IMG/VR virus record: IMGVR_UViG_3300017605_000543
Location: 1 to 49,882 of that record
From: a virus
Length of the DNA: 49,882 bases
Direction: 5' to 3' (one strand)
Under the pieces are notes generated by a model that was not told where the DNA came from, did no database searches, and was given only the letters and a program-made list of their open reading frames with translations. The translations under genes were made by a program, and so were the position numbers. This document shows, piece after piece, positions 16,114-22,674 of the stretch (positions are counted from its first letter, which is position 1; each line of letters begins with the position of its first letter).

Positions 16114-16694
16114 CACAATACATTCAACCCGACACGTACCGCGCGCGCGCCATCGCAGCGGCGCTAGGCAGCTCATCGCAGGGTAACGCGCAAGTGGGCG
16201 TCGAATTTCAGATCCTGGACGGCGGCCGTGCAGGCGATGAAACGGCCATCGGCCGATCGATCACGTGGTACGGCTCATTCAGCGAAAAGGCCCGGGAGCA
16301 CACCTTCAAGGCGCTCCGTGTCTGCGGCTGGCAGGGTGACGACGTTGACGATCTCACCACCATCGACAGCAACGAAGTGCAGATCGTGGTCGCGGAAGAT
16401 CAGGACCTTGAAGGCAACCCCACGATCCGCGTGCGCTGGATCAACCCGATCGGCGGTGGCGGCATCGCCATGAAAAACCGCATGGATGAAACCAGCGCGC
16501 GCGCTTTCGCCGCGGAAATGCGCGGGTACGCCATCCAATCACGCGGAGCTGCACCACCGGCACGGCCGGCCGCAGCACCGCCCGCACCGCGTGCTGCGGC
16601 ACCTGCTGCACCGCGTGCACCACAACGTCGCCCCACCAATGCCGCGGTGGGCGCCGGACAGGGTGTTGTCGATGATGACAATATCCCGTTTTGA
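16110..16694 (+). CDS. Single-stranded-DNA-binding-like protein with acidic tip
   Basis: The GTG start at 16110 overlaps the Sak4 stop (GTGA). The 194-aa product has a beta-rich core (VGVEFQILDGGRAGDETAIG, then SITWYGSF) consistent with an OB fold of the DUF669 type, an Ala/Pro-rich flexible linker and the terminal residues VVDDDNIPF. An acidic ...IPF tip is the hallmark by which bacterial SSBs recruit partner proteins. It probably coats ssDNA during replication and works with the Sak4 ATPase. A strong terminator follows. Confidence 0.8.
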   Translation: MTQYIQPDTYRARAIAAALGSSSQGNAQVGVEFQILDGGRAGDETAIGRSITWYGSFSEKAREHTFKALRVCGWQGDDVDDLTTIDSNEVQIVVAEDQDLEGNPTIRVRWINPIGGGGIAMKNRMDETSARAFAAEMRGYAIQSRGAAPPARPAAAPPAPRAAAPAAPRAPQRRPTNAAVGAGQGVVDDDNIPF

Positions 16695-16721
16695 CACTGC
16701 CTGACTGCCTGTAACGTCACG

Positions 16722-16777
16722 GCGGCCGTGTGTTCGGTGGGATCGCCCTCTACACCGACACACGGCCGCATTTTTTT
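16722..16777 (+). terminator. Strong rho-independent terminator after the SSB-like gene
   Basis: Positions 16722-16739 pair with 16753-16769 in a 17-bp GC-rich stem with one bulged T, followed directly by seven T residues (16771-16777). It separates the recombination operon from the RecD2 genes. The ATG of the next gene lies 23 bp past the T run. Confidence 0.92.
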
Positions 16778-16799
16778 GGACCGCACCCACGGACCGCCC

Positions 16800-17717
16800 A
16801 TGCAAACCACGCCACAAGACACGCTACGCGGCGAACTGCAGTCCTTTTCGCCCAAGACGCCTGATGGTTGGGGCGTGGGCTTATTGATCCTCGAGGCCAA
16901 CAAGCGGGCCACCGTGACGGGGCGTTTCGTCGGCTGCTCGATAGGCGATGCGCTCGAGTGCACCGGCCAGTGGCAAGATACGTCCTACGGCCGGCAGTTC
17001 CGTGTCACGGCCTGCACCACGACGGAACCACAGTCGGCTGATGCGGTGTGCGCCTGGCTCGTGCGCGCGCTGCCTGACATCGGCATGGCACGCGCGCGCG
17101 ACATCGTGGCGCGGTACGGGCACGGCGCCCAGTTGTGGGCCACGCTCGAGCACTCGCCCGGTTCGCTCACCGACATCGCAGGCATCACCGCACCGCGCGC
17201 GGAGCGCATCGGCGCCGCGTACCGTGAGCAGCAAGCCGATCGCGCCGCACTGGTGACTCTGTACGGGTGGGGCTTGACGTACACGCAGATCGGCCGCTGC
17301 GTCGCTGAGTACCAAACGCTAACGGGCACCATCGCAGCCATCCGCGCAGACCCATACCAGCTGATCGACACCATCCACGGCGTGGGCTTCAAACGCGCGG
17401 ATGCTTTGGCGCTGCGCATCGGGCTCGCCACCGACAGCCCGCACCGCATCATGGCGGCGATCCGTTACGTGCTCTACGACTCCGCCCAGATGCACGGGCA
17501 TTGCTTCCTGCCTTCGGGCGCGCTGGTGCGCATGACTGCGGCTCTGTTGGGCCTGCCGGGCTCCGCAGTGGCGCCGATGCTCGGGCGTGCTGGCGTGGTG
17601 CTCCGCGACGACCGCGCGTATCTGCGGCACCTGCACCGCGCCGAAACGGACGCCGCCCGCACGCTGCTGCAGCTGTGTGCACGGGCCCGCAACTGGCAAG
17701 CGGGGGTGGCGTCGTGA
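16800..17717 (+). CDS. RecD2-type helicase, N-terminal part (OB and HhH domains)
   Basis: The ATG at 16800 gives 305 aa. The N-terminal 100 residues resemble the RecD2 OB-like domain (SPKTPDGWGVGLLILEAN, ALECTGQWQDTSYGRQF). Two helix-hairpin-helix elements follow (LTDIAGITAPRAERIGAAY near 138-156; LIDTIHGVGFKRADALALR near 190-208). This is the N-terminal half of a normal RecD2 of about 720 aa. It stops at 17717 and the ATPase half continues as a separate gene overlapping by GTGA, with the repeat array at the junction. Confidence 0.88.
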   Translation: MQTTPQDTLRGELQSFSPKTPDGWGVGLLILEANKRATVTGRFVGCSIGDALECTGQWQDTSYGRQFRVTACTTTEPQSADAVCAWLVRALPDIGMARARDIVARYGHGAQLWATLEHSPGSLTDIAGITAPRAERIGAAYREQQADRAALVTLYGWGLTYTQIGRCVAEYQTLTGTIAAIRADPYQLIDTIHGVGFKRADALALRIGLATDSPHRIMAAIRYVLYDSAQMHGHCFLPSGALVRMTAALLGLPGSAVAPMLGRAGVVLRDDRAYLRHLHRAETDAARTLLQLCARARNWQAGVAS

Positions 17718-18973
17718 GCACCAGTGCTCATGAGCTCATGAGCACCGGAGCTCATGAGCGGGCTCGCGTGGTGCTCGATCCCACGCAACGCCGGGCCGTG
17801 GAGCTTGTGTGCTCCGCACCGGTCGGCATCGTGACCGGCGGGCCCGGTACGGGTAAGTCAACGTGCTTGGAGCAAGCCGTCGATCAACTCGAGCGCTCGC
17901 ACCGCACGTACGCGCTAGCGTCACCCACCGGCAAGGCGGCCAAGCGGCTCGCAGAAGCCACCAAGCGCGACGCCTGCACGCTGCACCGGTTGCTAGAATA
18001 CTCGCCGCGGCTGGGCGGCTTTGGGCGCAACGCCGATGAACCGCTCGATCAAGACGTCGTGATCGTCGATGAATCGTCGATGCTGGACATAGAGCTGATG
18101 GCCGCACTGTGCGCTGCCATCGACACGCGGCGCACGCGGCTGATCTTGGTCGGTGATGCCGATCAGCTGCCACCGGTGGGCGCCGGCCAGCCTTTCGCAG
18201 ACATGGTGCGGGCCGGTATCGTGCCGGTGGTGCGGCTCGGTACGCTGCACCGCTCTGCGGCCGATTCGTGGATTCATACCGCCGCCCAGTGCATGTTGCG
18301 CGGTCACGGTTTTTCGCTGGACGCGATGCATGACTTTCGGTTCGCTGAGTGCACCGATCCGGCGTGGATACTTCCCAAGGTCCGGCGGCTGTGTTTGGAA
18401 GCCTTCCCACGCGGTGGGCCACGTGGCGAAGCGCAAGTCTTGATCCCGCAGCGGCCGGGCGTCGCAGGCGTCGATGCGGCCAACGTGCAGCTGCAAGCCG
18501 CGCTGAATCCACCGCCGCCCACGGCTGCGGGCCACCGTGACCCAACCCCGGGCGACCTGCGTGCAGGCGACCGCGTGATCCAAACCAAAAACAACTACGA
18601 TCTAGGCGTCTACAATGGCGAAGTCGGCCGCGTGCTGTCCGTAGACGCCGCCACCGGTGCGGCCGTTGTCGAGTATCCCGATCACGGCGCACTGGCGTAC
18701 ACGGGCGCGCAAGCGGCCGCGCTACAGCTGGCATACGCGCTCACGGTGCACAAAACACAGGGCTCAGAATACCCGTGGACAATCGTCGTGTGCCATTCGA
18801 CGCACACATACATGCTGTCGCGGCAGTTGCTCTACACCGCGATCACGCGCGCCAAAGCCGGCGTGGTGCTTGTCGGTGATCGTAAGGGTATTGATAGGGC
18901 CGTGCGCAATCGGCAGCCTGCCGTGCGGCACACATCACTGCTAGACCGCATTCGCGATGGCGACGTGGTGTAA
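17714..18973 (+). CDS. RecD2-type helicase, C-terminal ATPase part
   Basis: The GTG at 17714 starts a 419-aa superfamily-1B helicase coupled to the N-terminal gene by GTGA. Motifs in order are DPTQRRAVE (Q-like), GGPGTGKST (Walker A, 42-50), ASPTGKAAKRL, VIVDESSM (116-123), LVGDADQLPPVG (145-156), YALTVHKTQGSEYP and LYTAITRAK, so the motor is complete. The first 15 residues (STSAHELMSTGAHE) are encoded by palindromic repeat array A. It should form a working 5'-3' helicase with the upstream product, perhaps for end processing or repair. Confidence 0.9.
   Translation: MSTSAHELMSTGAHERARVVLDPTQRRAVELVCSAPVGIVTGGPGTGKSTCLEQAVDQLERSHRTYALASPTGKAAKRLAEATKRDACTLHRLLEYSPRLGGFGRNADEPLDQDVVIVDESSMLDIELMAALCAAIDTRRTRLILVGDADQLPPVGAGQPFADMVRAGIVPVVRLGTLHRSAADSWIHTAAQCMLRGHGFSLDAMHDFRFAECTDPAWILPKVRRLCLEAFPRGGPRGEAQVLIPQRPGVAGVDAANVQLQAALNPPPPTAAGHRDPTPGDLRAGDRVIQTKNNYDLGVYNGEVGRVLSVDAATGAAVVEYPDHGALAYTGAQAAALQLAYALTVHKTQGSEYPWTIVVCHSTHTYMLSRQLLYTAITRAKAGVVLVGDRKGIDRAVRNRQPAVRHTSLLDRIRDGDVV
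17716..17759. repeat. Palindromic array A (three CTCATGAG units) at the RecD2 gene junction
   Basis: The array consists of overlapping GCTCATGAGC palindromes and ACCGG/ACCAG-type spacers. It is translated in frame as the N-terminus of the ATPase half and supplies the GTGA coupling site. It is one of six loci of the same repeat family. Confidence 0.9.
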
Positions 18974-19195
18974 CCCACCCAGCTGCCGCCACGCCGCGCG
19001 CGCTTCGCTTTCGGTGTCGAAGTACTCGCGCGACTCGAGCGACACGTCACCCTGGCACACATCGCGGCTGATCACCCATCCATACGGGTAGCGCGACAGC
19101 ACGTGCACGATCGGCCAGTGCATGCCGAGCCGTAGCACCGTGCGTCCCGTATTGAGCTCCGCGTGTACGCCCATGCCGTTTTCATCGGTCGCCAT
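18941..19195 (-). CDS. Small protein convergent with the RecD2 helicase gene
   Basis: The ATG at 19195 has a strong GGAGGT ribosome site 8-9 nt upstream, which decides this start. The 84-aa product is beta-rich with aromatic residues (WPIVHVLSRYPYGWVISRD, YFDTESEARAAWRQLG) and is not recognised. The last 33 bp overlap the end of the RecD2 ATPase gene on the other strand. It is transcribed leftward from the region holding array B, so it is divergent from parA. Confidence 0.7.
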   Translation of the reverse strand: MATDENGMGVHAELNTGRTVLRLGMHWPIVHVLSRYPYGWVISRDVCQGDVSLESREYFDTESEARAAWRQLGGLHHVAIANAV

Positions 19196-19252
19196 CGTCG
19201 TAACCTCCAGGCCCAAGCAGATCACCGGGCGAACAAAAATGCAACCCGGTCA

Positions 19253-19354
19253 GAGCTCATGAGCTCATGAGCACCGGTGCTCCGGTGCACTGGAGCTCAT
19301 GAGCAAACCCGCACACTTAGCTCATGAGCTCATGAGCTCATGAGCACCGGAGCT
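19253..19354. repeat. Palindromic array B (six CTCATGAG units) upstream of parA
   Basis: Two blocks, 19253-19304 and 19320-19354, carry three CTCATGAG units each plus an ACCGGTGCTCCGGTGCACTGG-like palindromic spacer in the first block. The second block ends 62 bp before the parA start. Upstream placement next to a ParA/RHH operon is typical of partition centromeres of small type Ib systems. This is the best candidate parS locus in the window. Confidence 0.9.
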
Positions 19355-19380
19355 TGTGACGCGCGTGCGTTTTTGCTATC

Positions 19381-19417
19381 TGATGTGTCAGGGCGACTCA
19401 TCAAGGGCGACACATCA
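19381..19417 (+). promoter_or_regulatory. Inverted repeat overlapping the parA start
   Basis: TGATGTGTC (19381-19389) and GACACATCA (19409-19417) are perfect 9-bp arms separated by 19 bases. The right arm ends at the A of the parA ATG, so protein binding or an RNA hairpin here would directly affect parA expression. Autoregulation by the partition proteins is likely but not shown. Confidence 0.6.
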
Positions 19418-20190
19418 TGGCAGCAACGGCGGCGACAGGCGCGGTGTACGCGGTCACGAATCAGAAAGGCGGGTCGTGCAAGACGACGACCGCGATCAAC
19501 TTGGCGGCCGAGTACGCCGCACGCGGCAAGCGCGTACTGCTGATCGATCTAGACCCGCAGGGCAACGCCGGCACGTCGCTGGGCGCACCGCCCACCGATG
19601 GCGCGCAGCTGGTGGCGGCGATCGTCGATGGCGCCACCATGCCGATCATCGACACGGCGGCCGGGGTGTCGCTGGTGCAGTCCGGGCGGGCGCTGGCCAA
19701 GATCGATCGGCTGCTCGCAGGCGAGCCCGGTGCGGAGACGCTACTGCGGCACGCCCTGCGACGCCTGCCAGGCCGGTGGGATCTGGTGCTGCTCGATTGC
19801 CCGCCCACGCTGGGCCTGATGTCACACCTGGCCCTCACGGCAGCGCAGAGCGTGATCGTGCCGGTCTACACGGAAGCGGCGCCGCTGGAAGGTGTCGCAA
19901 CGCTGCTGGATACGCTCGCCAGCGTGCGTGAGCGACTCAACCCGCAATTGACGATCGCCGCCGTGGTGGCATCGCGAACAACTAACACGCGGCTGTCGCG
20001 CGACGTCGAAGCCGCTCTGCGTGACCGGTTTGGTGCGGCGATGTGCAAGACAGTGATCCGGCAGAACGTGAAGATCTCGGAATCGTATTCTCACGGTGCT
20101 CCGATCCGCGTGTACGCACCGGACAGCGCCGGGGCGCAGGATTTCGCGGCACTCGCAGCAGAGCTCATCCGACGCAAGGCGGTGCACTGA
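19417..20190 (+). CDS. parA: ParA partition ATPase
   Basis: The 257-aa Walker-type ATPase has the deviant Walker A NQKGGSCKTTT (near 14-24) with the signature lysine, the A' motif LLIDLDPQGNAGTS (45-58) and Walker B LVLLDCPPTLGLM (near 122-134). It lacks an N-terminal HTH arm, as in type Ib ParA or Soj-like proteins. ParA drives segregation of low-copy replicons by gradients on the nucleoid. It is followed by a ribbon-helix-helix partner overlapping by TGATG, which makes a partition operon. In a phage this implies maintenance as a plasmid. Confidence 0.93.
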   Translation: MAATAATGAVYAVTNQKGGSCKTTTAINLAAEYAARGKRVLLIDLDPQGNAGTSLGAPPTDGAQLVAAIVDGATMPIIDTAAGVSLVQSGRALAKIDRLLAGEPGAETLLRHALRRLPGRWDLVLLDCPPTLGLMSHLALTAAQSVIVPVYTEAAPLEGVATLLDTLASVRERLNPQLTIAAVVASRTTNTRLSRDVEAALRDRFGAAMCKTVIRQNVKISESYSHGAPIRVYAPDSAGAQDFAALAAELIRRKAVH

Positions 20191-20576
20191 TGGCCGCCGC
20201 ACGACCGCCACGGGCGTCCGTACTCGGGCGCGACATGTTCGATCGCGTGGGCGTGGGCGCCGCGACGCCAGCCAACACCACGCCCACGGCCGCCGCGCGC
20301 CCAGCGCCCAACCCGAACGCCGCCAAGACGACACCCGCAGAGCGGCGGGTCGGCACAATCACGGCGCCCTACCAGCGCGCAGACGGCCAGCAAACCCGGC
20401 AGGTGTCCTGCACCCTGCCGATCGATCTGGTGATGCGCCTGGAGCTCGCAGCGACACGCCGGCAGGTTCGAGTGCGGGATCTGATCGTCGAGATGATCGA
20501 GCAGCACTACCCGGCGGCGCCGGGCGACGTGCCGGCCGCACCGCCGGCACCCAAGCGCGGCAAGACCACCAAATGA
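20190..20576 (+). CDS. Ribbon-helix-helix partner of ParA (candidate centromere-binding protein)
   Basis: The 128-aa product overlaps parA by TGATG. Its N-terminal half is disordered and Ala/Pro/Thr-rich, a typical place for the ParA-stimulating arm. Residues about 65-110 (TRQVSCTLPIDLVMRLELAATRRQVRVRDLIVEMIEQHY) form a beta-strand and two helices as in ribbon-helix-helix proteins such as ParG or Omega. It is the likely ParB-equivalent that binds the centromere and represses the operon. The candidate sites are the upstream array B and the same array elsewhere. Confidence 0.75.
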   Translation: MAAARPPRASVLGRDMFDRVGVGAATPANTTPTAAARPAPNPNAAKTTPAERRVGTITAPYQRADGQQTRQVSCTLPIDLVMRLELAATRRQVRVRDLIVEMIEQHYPAAPGDVPAAPPAPKRGKTTK

Positions 20577-20764
20577 GCGGATCCAGGATCGTTTGCCCGA
20601 AGTGCGTGATCGCGGGCCTGCTCGAGCACCTTGCCTCCGATGATCTGCCAGCACGCAAACGGATGGCGGTGCATCTGCTCGCTTTCTGCGACGAAACGCT
20701 GCGCACACTGATGCATATGGAATTCGTGCCGTGCGAAGCGCATCAGCCGCGCACCCCGCCCTAG
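20573..20764 (+). CDS. Small Cys-containing protein in the parA operon
   Basis: The 63-aa frame starts in an ATGA overlap with the RHH gene. It opens with MSGSRIVCPKC, a CxxC knuckle, followed by a helical segment (LPARKRMAVHLLAFCDETLR) and a second Cys near the end (EFVPCEAH). It may bind one metal ion. No family is recognised; co-transcription with parA suggests a partition or copy-control accessory, but this is only positional. Confidence 0.65.
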   Translation: MSGSRIVCPKCVIAGLLEHLASDDLPARKRMAVHLLAFCDETLRTLMHMEFVPCEAHQPRTPP

Positions 20765-21039
20765 CCGGCTGATCTCAGATCCGCTTAAAAGCGGGAGTGT
20801 GTTGTCACACCACACCAGTAATGCTGGTTTGAAGCCCCGGAAGCCTGCGTCCGTCCATGGCGTGGGGCGTCGATCGGTGCTTCGACGCCCACCGATGCCT
20901 GCGTGAGAGCTCGCGAGGGCCGGCCGGCGGTCGCTGGACACGCCCACGACGCCCCAAAAACGCCCAAAAACGACGACAGGGCGCACGTGGCCCTAAGCCG
21001 CGTACGCCCTGCGTGGTGTCTCAGCGGTGCGGGCCGGCG
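20765..21039. other. Hairpin-rich intergenic region after the partition operon
   Basis: Four perfect-stem hairpins follow one another: 20781-20794 (CCGCTT/AAGCGG), 20797-20810 (GTGTG/CACAC), 20814-20828 (ACCAG/CTGGT) and 20865-20890 (GGGCGTCGA/TCGACGCCC). No credible gene was seen. It separates the plus-strand par operon from a convergent minus-strand gene, so termination in both directions is expected. The tight run of small hairpins might also be a structured RNA or a replication/partition site. Confidence 0.6.
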
Positions 21040-22023
21040 CTACGGCGGCGCTTGCGCGTGCTGCTGGGCTCGCAGTGCCGCGACGGTGCCGTACGCACAC
21101 CGCACGTACGGCCGCGTGTCGTCGCAGGCGTCGTGCGCCAGGTCACGCAGGATCGCGTACTGGATAACCAGCACCGGCGGCACCGAGCCCGGTGCGATAC
21201 GCGAGGCATCGGCTACGCGGCCGGCACGGTCACGGCCGGCCAGGTGGTACTCGTTACACGGGTACCCGCTGTCGCCGATCTCCCACGGCTCGCAGTACCG
21301 GGCGATCTGATCGGCGGTGCGCCACTGGTGCCGGGTGACGGCTCCGGCTTGCTCGAGCGCCACCAAGTACCCAATGTCGCCCGTTTCGAGCGAATCATCG
21401 GCTCCGCGGTGGTCCATGGCGCTCCGCGACGGGTGCCAATGGCCGCAGTCCCGGCAGTACGGATCGCCACCGTCCACGTCACGGATGAAACGCGCCAGAA
21501 CGCACAAGCTCACACCGCGGACCACACCGGCCCGCTCGAGCTTGCACTTGAGCCAGCCAAGCGTGAACACCCGCCGGGCTCGCAGCGCATTGCGGCCGGT
21601 GCCTCGCAGATCGTACCGGTGGGTGCCATCGCCCAGCGGCACGGTCGAAGCCCGCCACGTCCCGCCCACGACTTCTGAGTACCCACCGGCCGTGAGCTCC
21701 CTTGCCGCCCAGCGGATGCGCTCCCCGGTGGTGTCCGCAATTAGCAACTGGGCGCCTAGCCACAGCTCACGCCGGAGCTCCGGCGGGCCCGGCATAGGCG
21801 GCGCTTCCAGGTCGCCATGCCGCCGGAGCCAATCCCGGCGGCGGCGGTCTAGGCGCTCCGTGACCGCCTGCGGCGGCGTGGCGCGCCTGCGGGCGGCTGC
21901 GCGGTCGGCACGGTCGGCTGCCTTGGCGGCCGCTCGCTCGCCCCGGCGCCTGCGACGTGACGGCCCGCCGCCCGCAGGTTGCGGCTGGTGTTCGTCACTG
22001 TCTTGTCCTAGGCTTCCTGGCAC
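21040..22023 (-). CDS. Unrecognised basic protein, possible DNA-binding
   Basis: The frame is open from 22167, but the first codons there fall in a hairpin and the start would be TTG, so I chose GTG at 22023; the start is uncertain. The N-terminus is strongly basic (residues about 20-70, GPSRRRRRGERAAAKAADRA and RRRRDWLRRHG). A folded domain with ELWLGAQLLIADTTGERIRWAARELTAG and a Cys/His group (DPYCRDCGHWH) follows. No known family is evident. It stands alone between the par operon and the tail-fibre operon, a position where a plasmid-type replication or copy-control protein would fit, but there is no motif proof. Confidence 0.55.
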   Translation of the reverse strand: MPGSLGQDSDEHQPQPAGGGPSRRRRRGERAAAKAADRADRAAARRRATPPQAVTERLDRRRRDWLRRHGDLEAPPMPGPPELRRELWLGAQLLIADTTGERIRWAARELTAGGYSEVVGGTWRASTVPLGDGTHRYDLRGTGRNALRARRVFTLGWLKCKLERAGVVRGVSLCVLARFIRDVDGGDPYCRDCGHWHPSRSAMDHRGADDSLETGDIGYLVALEQAGAVTRHQWRTADQIARYCEPWEIGDSGYPCNEYHLAGRDRAGRVADASRIAPGSVPPVLVIQYAILRDLAHDACDDTRPYVRCAYGTVAALRAQQHAQAPP

Positions 22024-22135
22024 TGCCGATCGCGTGTGGTGCGTGACGTGGTGGGGCAGCCGCCCAGACGTGAAAACGTCGCGGATGTCCCGATGGCCGC
22101 GGGTGGTGAGACACCGGCGGCTTTCGCCCTTTAAG

Positions 22136-22163
22136 GGCCTGCACACATCAGCGTGTGCAGGCC
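22136..22163. other. Perfect 11-bp hairpin upstream of the basic protein gene
   Basis: GGCCTGCACAC (22136-22146) pairs exactly with GTGTGCAGGCC (22153-22163) around a 6-base loop, next to a GCCCTTTAAGGGC palindrome on its left. There is no T tract on either strand, so a control site or leader structure is more likely than a terminator. Confidence 0.55.
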
Positions 22164-22167
22164 GCAA

Positions 22168-22308
22168 CTACCGCGCGAATCCGCGGAGCACACAAGCCCA
22201 AACGCACGCAGACGCCCGTTTGCGTGCATTTTGGACGCCTGGAAGCCCGAAGATCGGCGATCTGGGCGCGTCCGATCGAATTGCCGCAGGCCCAAACCGC
22301 GATCGGCA
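22168..22308. other. Intergenic region with hairpins after the structural operon
   Basis: Two stems are visible: 22204-22210 with 22221-22227 (GCACGCA/TGCGTGC) and 22245-22255 with 22259-22267 (a GCCC..AGATC stem with a two-base bulge). They lie just past the last gene of the leftward tail operon and may end its transcription. No gene was seen. Confidence 0.45.
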
Positions 22309-22665
22309 CTACGGCGGCGTTAGCGCCAGCGTGCCATGCACGAGCTCTAGCCGCTGGCCGTCCAGCTCCGCCCAGCATGGCCACGACCACGACACCGGCG
22401 TGTGCAGGTCACCGAGCAGCGCAGATTGCTCCGCGGTGAGCGACAGCGACAGCGACGCGACGCCAGTCTGTACGACGGCAAAGCCCGCAACGGGCGGCAC
22501 GACGCCGCCCCGGTCGAGAAATGGCGCCGTGATCGTGTAGGCCGACAAGTCTACGGGCGTCCCGTCTGCATGCTTGACCGCGAGCCCAAAGCCAACCGTT
22601 GCCCCGGTGACAACACGGACAGTGATCGGCGGTGACGGCGTGTAGTCGAGTGTTTGCATTTGCAT
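22309..22665 (-). CDS. Small tail-associated protein (BppU/receptor-binding adaptor-like), probable
   Basis: The 118-aa product is almost all beta (PPITVRVVTGATVGFGLAVK, PVDLSAYTITAPFLDRGG, VASLSLSLTAEQSALL), with the pattern of short phage proteins that carry an N-terminal baseplate-upper-protein or Ig-like fold. It is the last gene of the structural run, next to the tail fibres, so a fibre adaptor or decoration role is likely. No specific family is assigned. Confidence 0.65.
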   Translation of the reverse strand: MQMQTLDYTPSPPITVRVVTGATVGFGLAVKHADGTPVDLSAYTITAPFLDRGGVVPPVAGFAVVQTGVASLSLSLTAEQSALLGDLHTPVSWSWPCWAELDGQRLELVHGTLALTPP

Positions 22666-22674
22666 CGTGCACCC

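Noticed and set aside
20765-21039. tRNA-like gene in the hairpin region
   Set aside because: The stems are too short and do not form an acceptor, D, anticodon and T arm arrangement; no tRNA was seen elsewhere either.
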